NCBI GenBank assembly: GCA_014905825.1
Contig: JACGCN010000032.1
Span: forward strand, 551,519 to 615,518
Length of the DNA stretch: 64,000 bases
Reading direction: 5' to 3'
Source: Lyophyllum atratum
Lineage: Eukaryota > Basidiomycota > Agaricomycetes > Agaricales > Lyophyllaceae
A program made the translations under genes and the position numbers. Each line of letters begins with the position of its first letter. Positions within the stretch are counted from its first letter, which is position 1. This document shows, one piece after another, positions 34,085 to 45,591 of the stretch. A model generated the notes under the pieces. That model was not told the origin of the DNA and ran no database searches. It was given only the letters and a program-made list of their open reading frames with translations.

Positions 34085-36010
34085 TGGCTGAACGCACCCA
34101 TGCACCCATGTACATTCCTAGTAAACGTAGCCCCGGCGGTCACGCGACCGCCGACCCCTGGAATATCCCTATGACATTCATTAGTGGGATGGTAAAACCC
34201 TTTGGTATACACAATGTTTTATGTCCATTGGGGTCCTATACAGGTCCCAGAAGTTCCACTTTGTGCATATCTGCCCAACTCCTTGTGTTGAAGGGAAATC
34301 ATCAAAGGGTCACGTGGGCGTTATATTTGCAGTAGAAATCCGGCCACAGGTATTTTCTGACAATGAATCTACATGTATTTCTGAACTCTGGGATATGCAC
34401 CTGTTCTCTGGCTACCAGAATATCTAAAAATCTCGAAAATCGACCGAGTGGATCTTGAGTAATTTAGGGAAACATCATTTTCAATGAGCAAAAAATCAAT
34501 GTAAGAGTTATCCCTGCGGCATTCCTCAGATATTTGAGAAAGTGCATGTCCGTTCCCGATGTTTTATGTTTATATGCATCTACTGGTGGGGCCAGAACCC
34601 TCAGAATGACGGGAAGCGGGCCTTACAAGAATAGGCAAGAGGAGTTAATTGCGCCGGTGACTTTTCACGATTGAGCCCAGTGCGGATGTCTGTAAGGCCA
34701 GATCATCCTGGTCCAACAGTATTTCATGTGCTAGTACGTCACATCTCACTCCCTCAAACATCCGTATGGTCATTGGGTACGTATATTACACGGGCTTGTC
34801 CACACGGGTCAAGAATTATCGTGACACACCCAAGTACCAGCTTACTCCGCTTCGCACTATGTTGTGACCTCATCGTAATGCACAATACTTGTCTTGCACC
34901 TTTAGGGTACTGTACCTTGATGTGTCAAGTGGAATTGTGTCAATTGCTGCTCCAGTTCCCGCGTAAGGTGGGTCCAACACGCATCTCACCTATATGTACG
35001 GCAATTGCCGGTAAGCGCATGGTGGAACACCATAATCATACATGGAAAAATGACATTACAATGTTTGGAACAGTATTCTCACCGTTGAATGGGTCAAAAG
35101 TCATTGAAATCAGCCGAGAAGCGCATGAAATTTGCCATGTTTTGAAATATCTAATCTTCGCCCGATATGGTCCGCCTTATGAGCGTAAGAGCTGACAAAG
35201 CGTCGGAGCTTGAATAAAACGTGAAACTAGTCGTACTTGGCGAACATTTTCGTGGGCTCTTCAAAATCCACGCCGCAGTCATGCTGCACCACCACACATC
35301 TCGCCATGTGAGATGACCAGGGTCGTGATGGCAGACTCCTGGTTGGGGCAGCAGTTGTGGTGCGTTCACCAGCTTTTACTCTGTGACCTGCCCCGTGCCC
35401 CCTATGCTGATAAACCCACATCTAACTCATAGATTATTTAACGTCCTGGCTCCTGTGTGTGTGGGGCAAAGCCTTGCGATGATGAACCACGCGGTTTGTA
35501 CACCTGTTCCGCGTGCATGACGATTACACGCTGACAATGTTGGTGTGTAAAAAAACAGAGGTCATAATCGCTGTCGCCCTGGGTAACAGTACGTCACACG
35601 CTGTAATAAGGTAGTGTCTCGCCGCAGCACGGGCGAAGCAGCGCGGGTTACTAGGCTTTCTGGCCTATCCTGAGGTTGGTTAGCCGGGGGGCGTACCATG
35701 TTAGAGTTGGTTAAACTGGTTAGGGTAGGCCAAGGTTGGGTCAGAGTTTAGAGTTTTGGTTAGCAGTTAGTGCTCGAAAGTTAGAATCTAGTGGTTAGTC
35801 TTGTATGGTTTTCGGCGAAGGATTCCTTAACCCTAGATGGTTTGTTTCGCGTTTCCGTCTCCTGTATAGTTGCTAGCAACCGTTCAGCCGTAAAATTCAG
35901 GCTTAATTCAGTCTAAAGCCACTCAAGTCTGGGCTGTACATCAACGGAATTTGCTCTCATAGTTGAGTGCTGCTGAATGCATCTGACGATATCCCACACA
36001 GCGCTAGGGC
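34085..36010. other. Long region with no supported gene
   Basis: About 1.9 kb. A 174-codon plus-strand frame at 34671-35195 has no recognisable features. 35690-35790 contains GGTTAG/TTAGAGTTTTGGTTAG strings related to the 122-base repeat at 51.6 kb. No RNA gene was recognised. Confidence 0.4.
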
Positions 36011-36286
36011 ATGCTGAAACCGTTGCCAAAAGAAACCGAGGAGATCAAGAAGATGGCACGAGAGCTTCGTTTCCGAACGTGTGAAGAGGAAGGCATAGCC
36101 AAAATCCGCCAACTTATTGAATTTGCGACAGACGACGATTGTAATCCTGTTCTCAATTCATGTTTGATTGATGAATCAGGCCTTACGCACAACCTCGCGA
36201 AATACATTGGGGATGAAAATGCGGGTCCAGATGATATGTGCCCCTTGGTCATCGAGTTCTTTTTTGATTGTAGAGATGCCACCTAG
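36011..36286 (+). CDS. Small hypothetical protein, 91 aa
   Basis: Open frame starting MLKPLPKETEEIKKMARELR and ending FFFDCRDAT. It has a charged helical first half and a balanced composition, unlike chance frames nearby. It may be one exon of a larger gene; no partner exon was confirmed. Function unknown. Confidence 0.35.
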   Translation: MLKPLPKETEEIKKMARELRFRTCEEEGIAKIRQLIEFATDDDCNPVLNSCLIDESGLTHNLAKYIGDENAGPDDMCPLVIEFFFDCRDAT

Positions 36287-36382
36287 GATACGGTTATGTA
36301 GGCAAAAATCAGCTCTCCATGCCACCTATGTCAACCGTTGCGCGCAGACGAGGGACAACATTACAGTACTATCAATTACGCT

Positions 36383-37423
36383 CTACTTCATGTCCACGCT
36401 CTGGTCGCCCTCCTTGGGTTCCAACATTTCCTCGGATGTCTGGTCTGTCGGCATGTGGCCATCGTGGATGAAGGATGTAAGATTGTTGGGGTTGACGGGC
36501 CAAGGGTGAGACTTCGGATCAGCAATAAGCTGTCGGATGTGGGTCGGGTCCTGTTCCAGCGCCCGGCGCACCCCATCAACATGACGCCAATGTTGTTGCT
36601 CGAGAGCTGCCCCGGACAATCAGATCGCAGGGGGCAGCGATAGACCACAGCACTCACCCCATAGACGAATTTTGGTGCGGATAGCCCGATTCCTCCACTG
36701 GACCAGGTCCTGTTGGTTTGCAGCAAGCGAATTGTGGTATCGTCCGATCTCTAGCTGCTGCGATGAGAGAGTGTCTGGGCGTTCGTTCTCTTCCTCGGCT
36801 TCGAACTGTTCCTGCATTTCTTTATCTGTCAGCTGAGAGTGAGCATCCTCAAGCTGCTGTCGGGCGTGGGTGGTGTCCATCTCAAGTACCCGGCGGATAG
36901 CATCAACAAGACCTGAATGTTGTTCCTCGACATCTGGCCCGGAAAGTCAGACGGCAGGGGGCAGCAACGTATGACAGGACTCACCACGCAGCTTATCCCT
37001 TGTGCGGATTGCCCGATTCATCCACTGTGCCGATTCCTGCTGGCCTGTGGTAAGCGCCCCACGGTACCATGCAAGCTCCAGCCGCTCCGATGCCAGTGTG
37101 TCCCAAGCTTTCGCAAGTTTCCCCTCGATCCTATCCATAAGCTGCCGATGCTTTGCGCTGGTTAGCCACCGTTCATCATACAATTCTTCCACTCCCTTCC
37201 GCGCGTCCTTCAGCTCCACTGTCACGTAATCACGCTCCCTCTTGGCGGTGTCCCGCTCCTCCATAGCTTCAATAAGGCGGATTTTTACGGTCACAAGCTC
37301 TTCGCGCAACCTGTTTGTGTGTCGCTCGGCCAAGACCTTCAGTCGTGTCTGCTCCAGCCACTGCTCCTTCAAATCCTTGATCACGGAAGAATCGCCCTCG
37401 AAATCAGTGGTTCGTGCACACAT
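36383..37423 (-). CDS. Coiled-coil protein built by exon duplication, 312 aa
   Basis: Three exons join in phase 1: 37423-36985, 36933-36658 and 36606-36383. Exon 1 (MCARTTDFEGDSSVIKDLKE...) is a long charged coiled coil with KRERDYVTVELKDARKG. Exons 1 and 2 both end in the same module: LASERLELAWYRG...QWMNRAIRTRDKLR in exon 1 and LSSQQLEIGRYHNSL...QWRNRAIRTKIRLWG in exon 2. Exons 2 and 3 both begin with the same kind of module, EEQHSGLVDAIRRVLE and LEQQHWRHVDGVRRALEQ. The two 51-base introns are also alike. The protein ends MPTDQTSEEMLEPKEGDQS. A stop-containing relative lies at 63098-63540. The family is not known to me; the role is unclear. Confidence 0.7.
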
Positions 37424-37470
37424 GGCTATGGGCAAAAGTCTGATATTGGCTTTTAAACGCGGAAACATTC

Positions 37471-37595
37471 CTTCAAGGGTCCTTTCCTCGGAACGATCCT
37501 TCAAGGGCAATTCAAGGGTCCTTTCCTTGGAACGATCTTTCAAGGGTCCTTTCCTTGGAACGATCCTTCAAGGGTCCGTTCCCACGGCGATCTTA
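37471..37595. repeat. Short direct-repeat cluster
   Basis: Four to five copies of TTCAAGGGTCCTTTCC(T)TGGAACGATC, the last ones degenerate, just upstream of the coiled-coil gene start. Because the repeat reads open on the minus strand, an in-frame extension of that gene to 37543 is probably an artefact, so I start the gene at 37423. A promoter role is possible but unproven. Confidence 0.7.
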
Positions 37596-38202
37596 GATTG
37601 TGTTACGATCTGCAGGGCGCCTATATCTGAGATTGTTTGTATACCGCACCTGAGGAATGCCTGGGGCGGGCGGCGACGCGGGGACATGGAGGTGGTGCAG
37701 CAAATGATCAGTCAGCGGGGCAGCGTCCGCACTGTGATGCACCTTCGACCTGGGACCTGCCCATGCGTCTGTCATTCTCTCGTATCCCACTCCAGAAGGG
37801 AGATGAGCGCCGTGTTGCTGTTTGTACATTGGTAAATCTGCTTGATCTGGCGGAAAACTTGATCCTTACAAGTACATTGTCGGTGCCCTCTTTTTCACCC
37901 CCGTCCTCTACTCCGTACACTGTGCACATTAGCCCCCCACCAAATACAATCCGCACACACCCTCATATGGTTATATTACCTATTGGGCGCACCATACAGA
38001 TGTTGAGACGGTGATACGGGTTGTAGAAGGCATCTATTACGTTTGATCGATGTTGGGACTTCCACGCAACTCATCGGGTTTCGCCCTTTCCCGGAAAGCC
38101 CAAGGAAGTATAGACATGTCCATCGCACGGCTTGCGTTCAATTCACCGTTCCCTTGACCTCACAACGACCAAGCCCGCCCGCCACAGTCTCTGCTTGTGA
38201 AC
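37596..38202. other. Intergenic, no supported gene
   Basis: About 600 bases with open frames but no joinable exons. Confidence 0.4.
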
Positions 38203-38948
38203 ATGCCAGGTCAGTATCGTGGCCTGCTCTCCGAATAATGCTCATCAATACTGACATTGTATTCCAGCCACCGCTTGTGCAACTCCGTCAACGGCATCTT
38301 CAGGTGTCACCCTGACTGTTGCATCCGCCCCTGCCGACGACGCAAATGGATCACTGACCCAAAACTCCTCCAGTCAGTCTCTATGTCTGTCATCAATTCG
38401 TGGGTCCCTAACGTCTTCATGCAGGTCAGACTGCTGAGGCAAACCCACATCCTCAAACCACGGAGGAGTTGCATCCGATTGCCTCAGCGGACGCTGATGA
38501 ATCAGTTCGATCCGAGGTGGAAGGTTATTTTTTGCCGTCAAGTCCTTATTCCAGGTGATTTATGTTGTACAGAAAATGCAATCGGGAGGCGCCCAGTGGA
38601 ACTGGCGGACTTGGACTATGAGGATCTTGAAGAAACTGACCCCCAAGGTGCGTTCTATGGCTTGACCGGGACTGCTTCATCTCTTACATGTGTCTCTCAA
38701 GTCCTCATCAGGCTGACATGCCAGGGGTGCGGCGTCACGGGCAGCCACGAAGAATATTGCCACGGCCCGTATACTGGTTTCTACGGTTGGGATGCCGAGG
38801 ATTGGGAGCACGAAAGTACTCATTCCGCTCCTCCAAAGCTGATAATTTGGTTTATTTTCTTATCTGCGATGCCTCACCAGTTTCACTCGCGGAACAAGAA
38901 TACGACGAATTTGTCGAAATGGAGGAGGCTGTGGAGGAATGGTTTTAG
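38203..38948 (+). CDS. Six-exon hypothetical acidic protein, 161 aa
   Basis: Exons 38203-38209, 38268-38372, 38425-38523, 38555-38647, 38702-38815 and 38881-38948 join with every intron in phase 1, which strongly supports a real gene. Exon 1 is only 7 bases (ATG CCA G). The N-terminal half is Ser/Thr/Ala-rich and probably disordered. The middle is acidic (ELADLDYEDLEETDPQ), followed by a small Cys segment, LTCQGCGVTGSHEEYCHG. The end is again acidic: EQEYDEFVEMEEAVEEWF. No family was recognised. The Cys/His cluster could bind zinc. It lies just upstream of the RecQ-like helicase gene on the same strand. Confidence 0.65.
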
Positions 38949-39361
38949 GGGGCAGGGCATTACTGGGGCCACCGCGTCGAAATGTTTGTTGCACCCCACT
39001 ATAAATACATCCAGAACCTTAAACTCTGTTCTCGCATGAGAGAGGTGTTCGTCGACATCATCATGCCTGCACGTTCTCATACGCTGGGCGCGCGTGTCTG
39101 GGGCAACAGCTCCTCAGGATGCACCCTCGACTAGGGGTTTTCCCGACATCTCCCCTCTTGAGCAGTTGAAAAACTTTGTCTCTGTCTTGAGTCGAACGCT
39201 CCCCACTGTTGCGCGCCCACCACGACCCGTCCTGCAGACCTCCAACCTCGGGTGATTCCTTTTCTTCCCATCCTTACCAGCTGACGTCATCACACAGACT
39301 TGGTTTGCGCATATAATCCCTCAATTGAAAAAGTTTAGTGGTTCACATCAACCATAGCGCC
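38949..39361. promoter_or_regulatory. Upstream region of the RecQ-like gene
   Basis: About 410 bases between two plus-strand genes. The promoter of the helicase gene must lie here. No TATA box close to the start was recognised. Confidence 0.35.
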
Positions 39362-42300
39362 ATGCCCGCGTAAGTCCCCTCAGACTATGCATTAACACCT
39401 TATACTCACCGCATCACAGCCAGCGTCGATGCGACAAGCCCAACTGCAAGCGTCCCGACCAAATACAAACCCAAAGGGCGCACAACAGCAACTTCCACTC
39501 AGCCTTCAACACGTTCACCCACAATGGTATGCAGGCCCAACCTGGGCGGCACATATGTGTCATGACGGTCACTTGACACCTTGATTGCAGGACAGCCAAA
39601 AGTCGTTCGCCGAGACCAGGAAACAGGACTTCTCCCTTGCCCCTGTGGGGATCCGCGCCACTCACGACTCAGCTACAACCGGGTATATCAAATGTACCAA
39701 GCCAAACCTCACCCACCACCAGAAACGGACCGGTATGACGATCCTCCACTTGATTCCAAGCCATCCCGCAAAGCCAAGAAGGTCAAGGCTGCGGATACGA
39801 CCATGATAATCGATTCAGCAGACCCGACCACCAGTCAACCTTCATACTCCCAGACAGAAACCATGTCTGCACCAGGGGAAACCTCAGGCAGTGCCTCAAT
39901 TGATGATATAGAGATGCGGACCCCTGACGACCATGGTAGTGACTTGGAGTCAAATACTGGTGCTCAGGAAGGCGTTCAGGTCCCCTTCACATGCGAAGTC
40001 GACACGTCCCTTTGGGATGCCTCTAGCGACGACAGCGGACCCGGAAGCCCTCCGCTTACAGATGGAGAAGGAGGTTCTGAGACGGAAGACGAACAAGACC
40101 TGGAGGACGTATCACCCAACCTGCGCATTCCTGCAGATTTGGCCAAAACCATCCGGCAGCAATTGGCGCAGCTGAACCTATACGTCGATCCGTTGTACAA
40201 CCGCATTATATGCCTTGTGTGCAGCTCTTTGGTCCAGTTCGCAAGCATTCATGCACACGCCCTCACTCATGCTCGTGGTACACAACGGCTGGTCGCTTCA
40301 CATTGTCGACTTCCGGACAAGGACGCTTTGGAGCAACTTTTGAAGCAGCTCCAAGCAGACCATCCCGTGAAATTGCCGTCATACCCCATTCCCCCATTCC
40401 CAGGTATCGCGGTCGTCGATGGAATCAAATGTTGCTATCCTTCATGCTCCAAGGGACAACCAATTTTTTCCGACAAGAGGCGCTTCAACGAGCACTGCGC
40501 CAGCATACACCCGCACTGTAAAATCGAAGATCGGCTTTCCTCCGTTGTTCCAAGTCAGGCTCTCAGCCTGAGTCGTCGCCAGCGTGTGTTTGTAGAGGTC
40601 ACGCACGCACCACAGGCCAAAATGGACGCTTTCCTTGATATCATGGCCCACAGCAAGTCCATCGGCCTCGGCGAACTACCTGCTACCTACACTCCCACTA
40701 TCAATACCCATGCGCGCAACATCATTTTCATGAGGACAGAGTGGGACAGCCTCCTCACAGGAGTGGACCTCAGGCAGCTCCGTATATCAGCACTGTCCGC
40801 GAAGGAAGATGATCCCGCCCTGTTTCGCATGATCAAGCTTACCAGGCGGTATTACGATGAGGTTATGATGCGACTGCCCGAGATCAGTGTACTCACCCGC
40901 CGTCTCATCCGATCGCCAGAAACACAGTAGGTCTCTCTAGCCCATTGCATGTGTCACCCACTCACTGATCTGCAGCACTATCGACCCAAAACCCTTTGGA
41001 AAGCCGCAGGAAGGAACCACCATAATCCACTATGCCGATTATGTCAGCAATTTCTTAGCCTTCCTCGTCCGCCACGTTCTGCACTCCATGACCACGTTCC
41101 AGGTGCCATTACACCCAAATGTCACCGAAAACCTCGTGGTTTTGCACCAGCTACTCGCGGACGAGTCAAGCCCCGATGCTGATATTCATAAAGCCATACA
41201 TCGCTCCGTTTGGTCCATCGTGTCGCTTCCCAGCCAAGAACTAATGCTGCGGGAACGCGACGACCCGTTCACCCGGTTCCTGCTCGCAAACCACCTGAAA
41301 GATGACTATGGGACAATAAAATCTCTCCGGGAGTTCCCTCATAACATAAACCGGTTTCAGTGGGGTATTCGGGCGTCTGCCTGCTGTGAGATCCTCCGTC
41401 AGATGACCATTACGGGCCGCAGTGATTACAGGTAACAATTTCGTGCACTTTCGTTCAAAAACGTGAGCTAATGGCGCCCAAGCTGCTACGTCGAGTTTGT
41501 CAAGCCGTTCCTACATGACGGAGAAGTGCATACATTCAACACGCTCCGTCAGAACATGAAGCTATTTACGACATTAGCGAAGCAACAACCCGGAATCCCA
41601 AAATTTGGCTGGGACGTTCAGAAGACCGTTCTCAGCATCAACGGCTTCCCATTGCAGCTGAGCGTGTTCTACAAATCCATTACCACAGGCTTGGAGCGCC
41701 TCGAGACTCTTATCATTGAACTGCTTCGCGGCTGTCCATATGAAGATCTCCTCAAGGAAATTGATTCGAGACTCGACCCCGACCCGGCGCGCGCCGCACA
41801 TTGGTACCGGGACCAGCCACTGAAAGACACCATGTGCTGGTCAATATTTAAAGAGAGTAGCAATGGATTTGACAAGTATCAGGACGTGCTATTACACCAC
41901 CTTTCTTGTGACACACAATTGCTGCACTCTGTCAATGGCGCAACGGTCGGGACAGCCAGTAAGTGGTCCTCTTGTCTCTAGATTCACGAGCATGTTTATC
42001 ATAAATAATCATAGAACTCTGGGGGTGGTTTGGGCTCCTAGACGAGATAATGGGCTTGATGTTTGTTCTGGCTTCAACGACGTGGGGAGGCGGGGCGCGT
42101 GGGACCGAGTGCGATGATCTCAAATTCGCCAACAACAAAGATGGCGGCCGCAATGTCTTTCTCTTCAACAACATCCTCACCTTCGCGCCGTCTTATGACA
42201 AGAATGTCAATATTCATGGTGGTGGACGCCGCGTCGCCCATGCACCTGCTTTTCAAGTATCTCGCCTCCTGATGCTGGTGACCGGCTTCATCTACCCCGC

Positions 42301-45109
42301 CGCATATCATCTCGCACCGTTGTGTGGGATGGACGTCGCCAGCGCCGAAAATTATGCAACCCACGTCTTTGTGCAGCACGGAAAGGTCATGAAGACCGAC
42401 CAGTTCACTAAAGCACTTTCTTTGTTCACGCGTCAAAACTTTGGTCTAGCCATGGGCGTTCGGGACTGGAGGCAGGTTATGTGCACTATCATGGTGAACA
42501 TCGGCCATATTGACTTTGGCCTCCCTGACGCCGAGGACGAGGATCTCAGAGCCATCCACGAGTCCTACAACCACAATTCCGAGACAGGAGGGGACCATTA
42601 TGCTCTCCAAATCAGCAACTCTCTTCCCCAGTTCTCCCATACTGCCATAGCTTCAGATCAACGTGTTTGTTTTCGTTGGCATGCTTGTATCGGGCAGTTG
42701 CACCCATCCATCGCACACCAACTGAAGGACCGCAACATGGTAAGTAAACCTCTATGCTGATCGCCTTCCCTCTTCATCATTGTCACAGGGCACGGATGCA
42801 TCACGACATGCCATGTTCGATGATCTAGAAACTTTTCTACCCCACATCCTCAACCCCGTCAAGGAAGAACTGGAAAAGTCCATGGACAAGCTCACAACCA
42901 CCCTAATCGATCGATTGGACAGTGGATTCGAAGCGGTCGGGTCTTTCATCGCCTCCGTGGTGACCAAGGACGCCGGTGGAAAATCCGGTTCAAATACGCA
43001 AGCATCGAGGAACCATTCCATCATGGTGCATCCCAAACTTCTCCTGCGCCTCGCACCGCTGCTCGACTATGGACGCCAACCGAAGTGGAGCTGCCCTGAG
43101 CAGGCTGAAGTTATTCAAGCCTGTCAAACCGGAAAACACGTTATCGCTATACTTCCTACTGGAAGTGGAAAAACGTTCGCGTTCCTTGCCTCTGCCCTCT
43201 TGAACCCGGAGGCTCTCTATATCGTCGTCCTTCCCCTCAAGGCCCTCGTACAAGATATGTATAGGCGCATCGTCTCCGCCAACATCGATGGCGGCATATA
43301 TCCCGAAGTTGACGGTGCCAAATCGCGTATTGTCTTGGTTTCAGCCGAACATGCAGGGAGCGAACGCTTTCTTCAGTTCAGCCGTGCCTCCGGCTACAGG
43401 CTCAAGCGTATTTTTGTAGACGAGGCCCACCATACGTACACCTCGGACTATCGAATGTGCTTCAACCTCTTCAAGTACCTAACCAGCCTCGGCAAGCCCA
43501 TCACATTCCTATCCGCCACCATCTTCCCCCATTCCGTCGACCTCTTATGTTTCAAAATGAGGATACCCCGCGACATTGTCCACGAGATCCGAGCTCCCAA
43601 TGTCCGCAAGAATATCCAGTACACCGTGGAGCATGTCCTCGAGTCCGCCGAGATCCCTGAACGCATACATCGTTTAATCACTAGTATCGCACTACACCAG
43701 GAGTCCCGAGGCCTCATCTACTGCAAAAATGCGTGCGACGCCAGGGCACTCAGTAAAACGCTTGGCTTCGCCTTTTACGTGAGCGACATCATCGGGGACG
43801 TTGGTGGACTGTCGGTAGACGAAAAACAGCGCGAGAATGACAAGATCAAGGCAAACCGCACGTCTGTGTGGTGGGAAGGCAGGCAGCCCGAGGACCGCTG
43901 GATGATCGCGACGATGTGTTTCGGACAGGGAATTGACTATCCCAAAGTGCGACATGTCATCCACTACGAGGTTCGCGGCATCCTCTACTTTGTACAGGAG
44001 GTGGGTCGTGCGGGGCGAGACGGAAACCTTGCCCAGTCTACCCTTTTCTGGTCGAGAAAGCCTACCATCTTTGAAGACAGCCAAGAAGGCGGTGATCACA
44101 CTGGCTTGATAGCCATGGGCGAATTCCTGACCACTCATACGTGCCGACTTCTAGCGTTTGCCCCGGTGAATGGGGTATCGTATTCGTGTGCTTCGCTTGA
44201 TGGAGCCCCACTCTGCGACAATTGCGCAGCCGCTAGCCTCGTGTGTATACTCGCGCACTTGTGCCGCCCACTGCTTACTCACAAGTACGCTAGGCCCCCG
44301 GGAACGATATCCACACCTCTGATCATCTACGATTTGATGCGCCGCTTGCCTCGCTACCACCCACTCGCCCCGTACAGTCCCAGACTACTACCATTGCCAC
44401 ACACAGCAGATCAGTCGTGCCATCCCGGGGAAACACGGCACGAATCCGACGTAAATCCAACGACACGGCCCAACAAAGACCAGTAAACCAGGCCATTCCA
44501 CGCCTTCTGTCCGTTGCAACAAATGGGGAGCTCGTCGCTCAAGAAATTCAAGCGGGAGCGGATAGCATGGGAGAACTGAAGGCAGCCATCGACCAAATTG
44601 TTGCCGTCGGATGCGCGGACTGCTGGGTACAAGGAAATCTCCAGCCGCCCGAGCCACATGTGCACAAACGCAGCCCGTATTATAAGGTTTGGAACGATAT
44701 TATCCGCAAGGGCCGTTTTCACGATCGGGAGTTTTGGCCCGTATGCTACATATGTTGGATTCCATTTCGCGGTGACTTCGGCCACAAAGTCTTCGGCCGC
44801 GGGGAGCTAGCAAACACCGACTACTGCCCGCATCACACTACCATCCCCTCGATCATTCCCACTGTCATCACTCTGATCGCTGCACACCGACCGGGTATAG
44901 CAAACCCGCATCTATATGTCATCTCGCAGAGGGTAGGTGTAAAAGTCGAGGATTGGGACACACCTTCGAAGCTGTGGACCTGGTTGGCAATGGAACCGAC
45001 ATCACACGCACAGATTCCCAATCCCGCCCGCTTCATCACAGAATTCTACCGAGCATGCAGAAAGCTCTCCAACGTCGCCGCTGTGCAGGTCATGGACGTT
45101 GACTCATAG
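39362..45109 (+). CDS. Telomere-linked-type RecQ helicase with OrsD-like zinc-finger region, 1768 aa
   Basis: Eight exons join perfectly in phase: 39362-39369, 39420-39526, 39591-40926, 40976-41431, 41483-41958, 42015-42739, 42789-44284 and 44407-45109. The N-terminus has a zinc finger (RCDKPNCKRPDQIQTQRAH, then CPCG). An OrsD-type (PF12013-like) Cys/His region follows, with CLVCSSLV near 244 and CCYPSCSKGQPIFSD near 319. Residues about 450-1030 are a helical domain ending HGGGRRVAHA...RDWRQV...HNSETGGDHYA, resembling tyrosine-recombinase boxes. The helicase follows: Walker A LPTGSGKT near 1157, DEAHH near 1245, LSATIF, and motif VI QEVGRAGRDG near 1438. A Cys-rich tail contains CADCWV and CYICWIPF. 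RecQ helicases unwind DNA 3' to 5'; this combination is typical of fungal telomere-linked helicases. No inactivating change was seen. Confidence 0.85.
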
Positions 45110-45591
45110 CATCGACACTTGTTCCCGTAGCAGGCACAACCTGTAAAATATTAATGCCAAATTTCCAGATTCATTGGTAAAGCTCGGACAAGCTGCCAGA
45201 GCGCTCGCGTTCAGGGCGTCAAAATAGGCGATACGATCCATTAATGACCCGCTGTGCCTGCGATTGCTTTCGCCTCAGGTTTACGATATCACATGGGTTC
45301 AGTTCCGACTCAGATCTGCAGATTTCCAGATGTTCAATTTGACCTGCATCTAAGCCGAGCTGAAGGATCCGCTCAACCACATCTTCGCAGATCCTTTAAT
45401 CACTGACAGCGCCGATCCCTGTAGTCGTCACCACGCGCACAAGATGACGACACCATGATGCAGGCTTCTTTTTCTTCTGTAACACCGCACGCCGACTTGA
45501 CCATAAAAGCCAGGAAGCTCATCCCTATATCTCATCGACATCCCGCTTTCCACCTCCTGCAAATACGTTCACTATTCCTACCCTGGCTCTT
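45110..45591. promoter_or_regulatory. Intergenic region upstream of the zinc-finger gene
   Basis: About 480 bases between two plus-strand genes. Nothing specific was recognised beyond the expected promoter location. Confidence 0.35.

Noticed and set aside
34671..35195. 174-codon plus-strand open frame
   Set aside because: Composition looks random, no motif, no flanking exon signals and no related sequence in the window.
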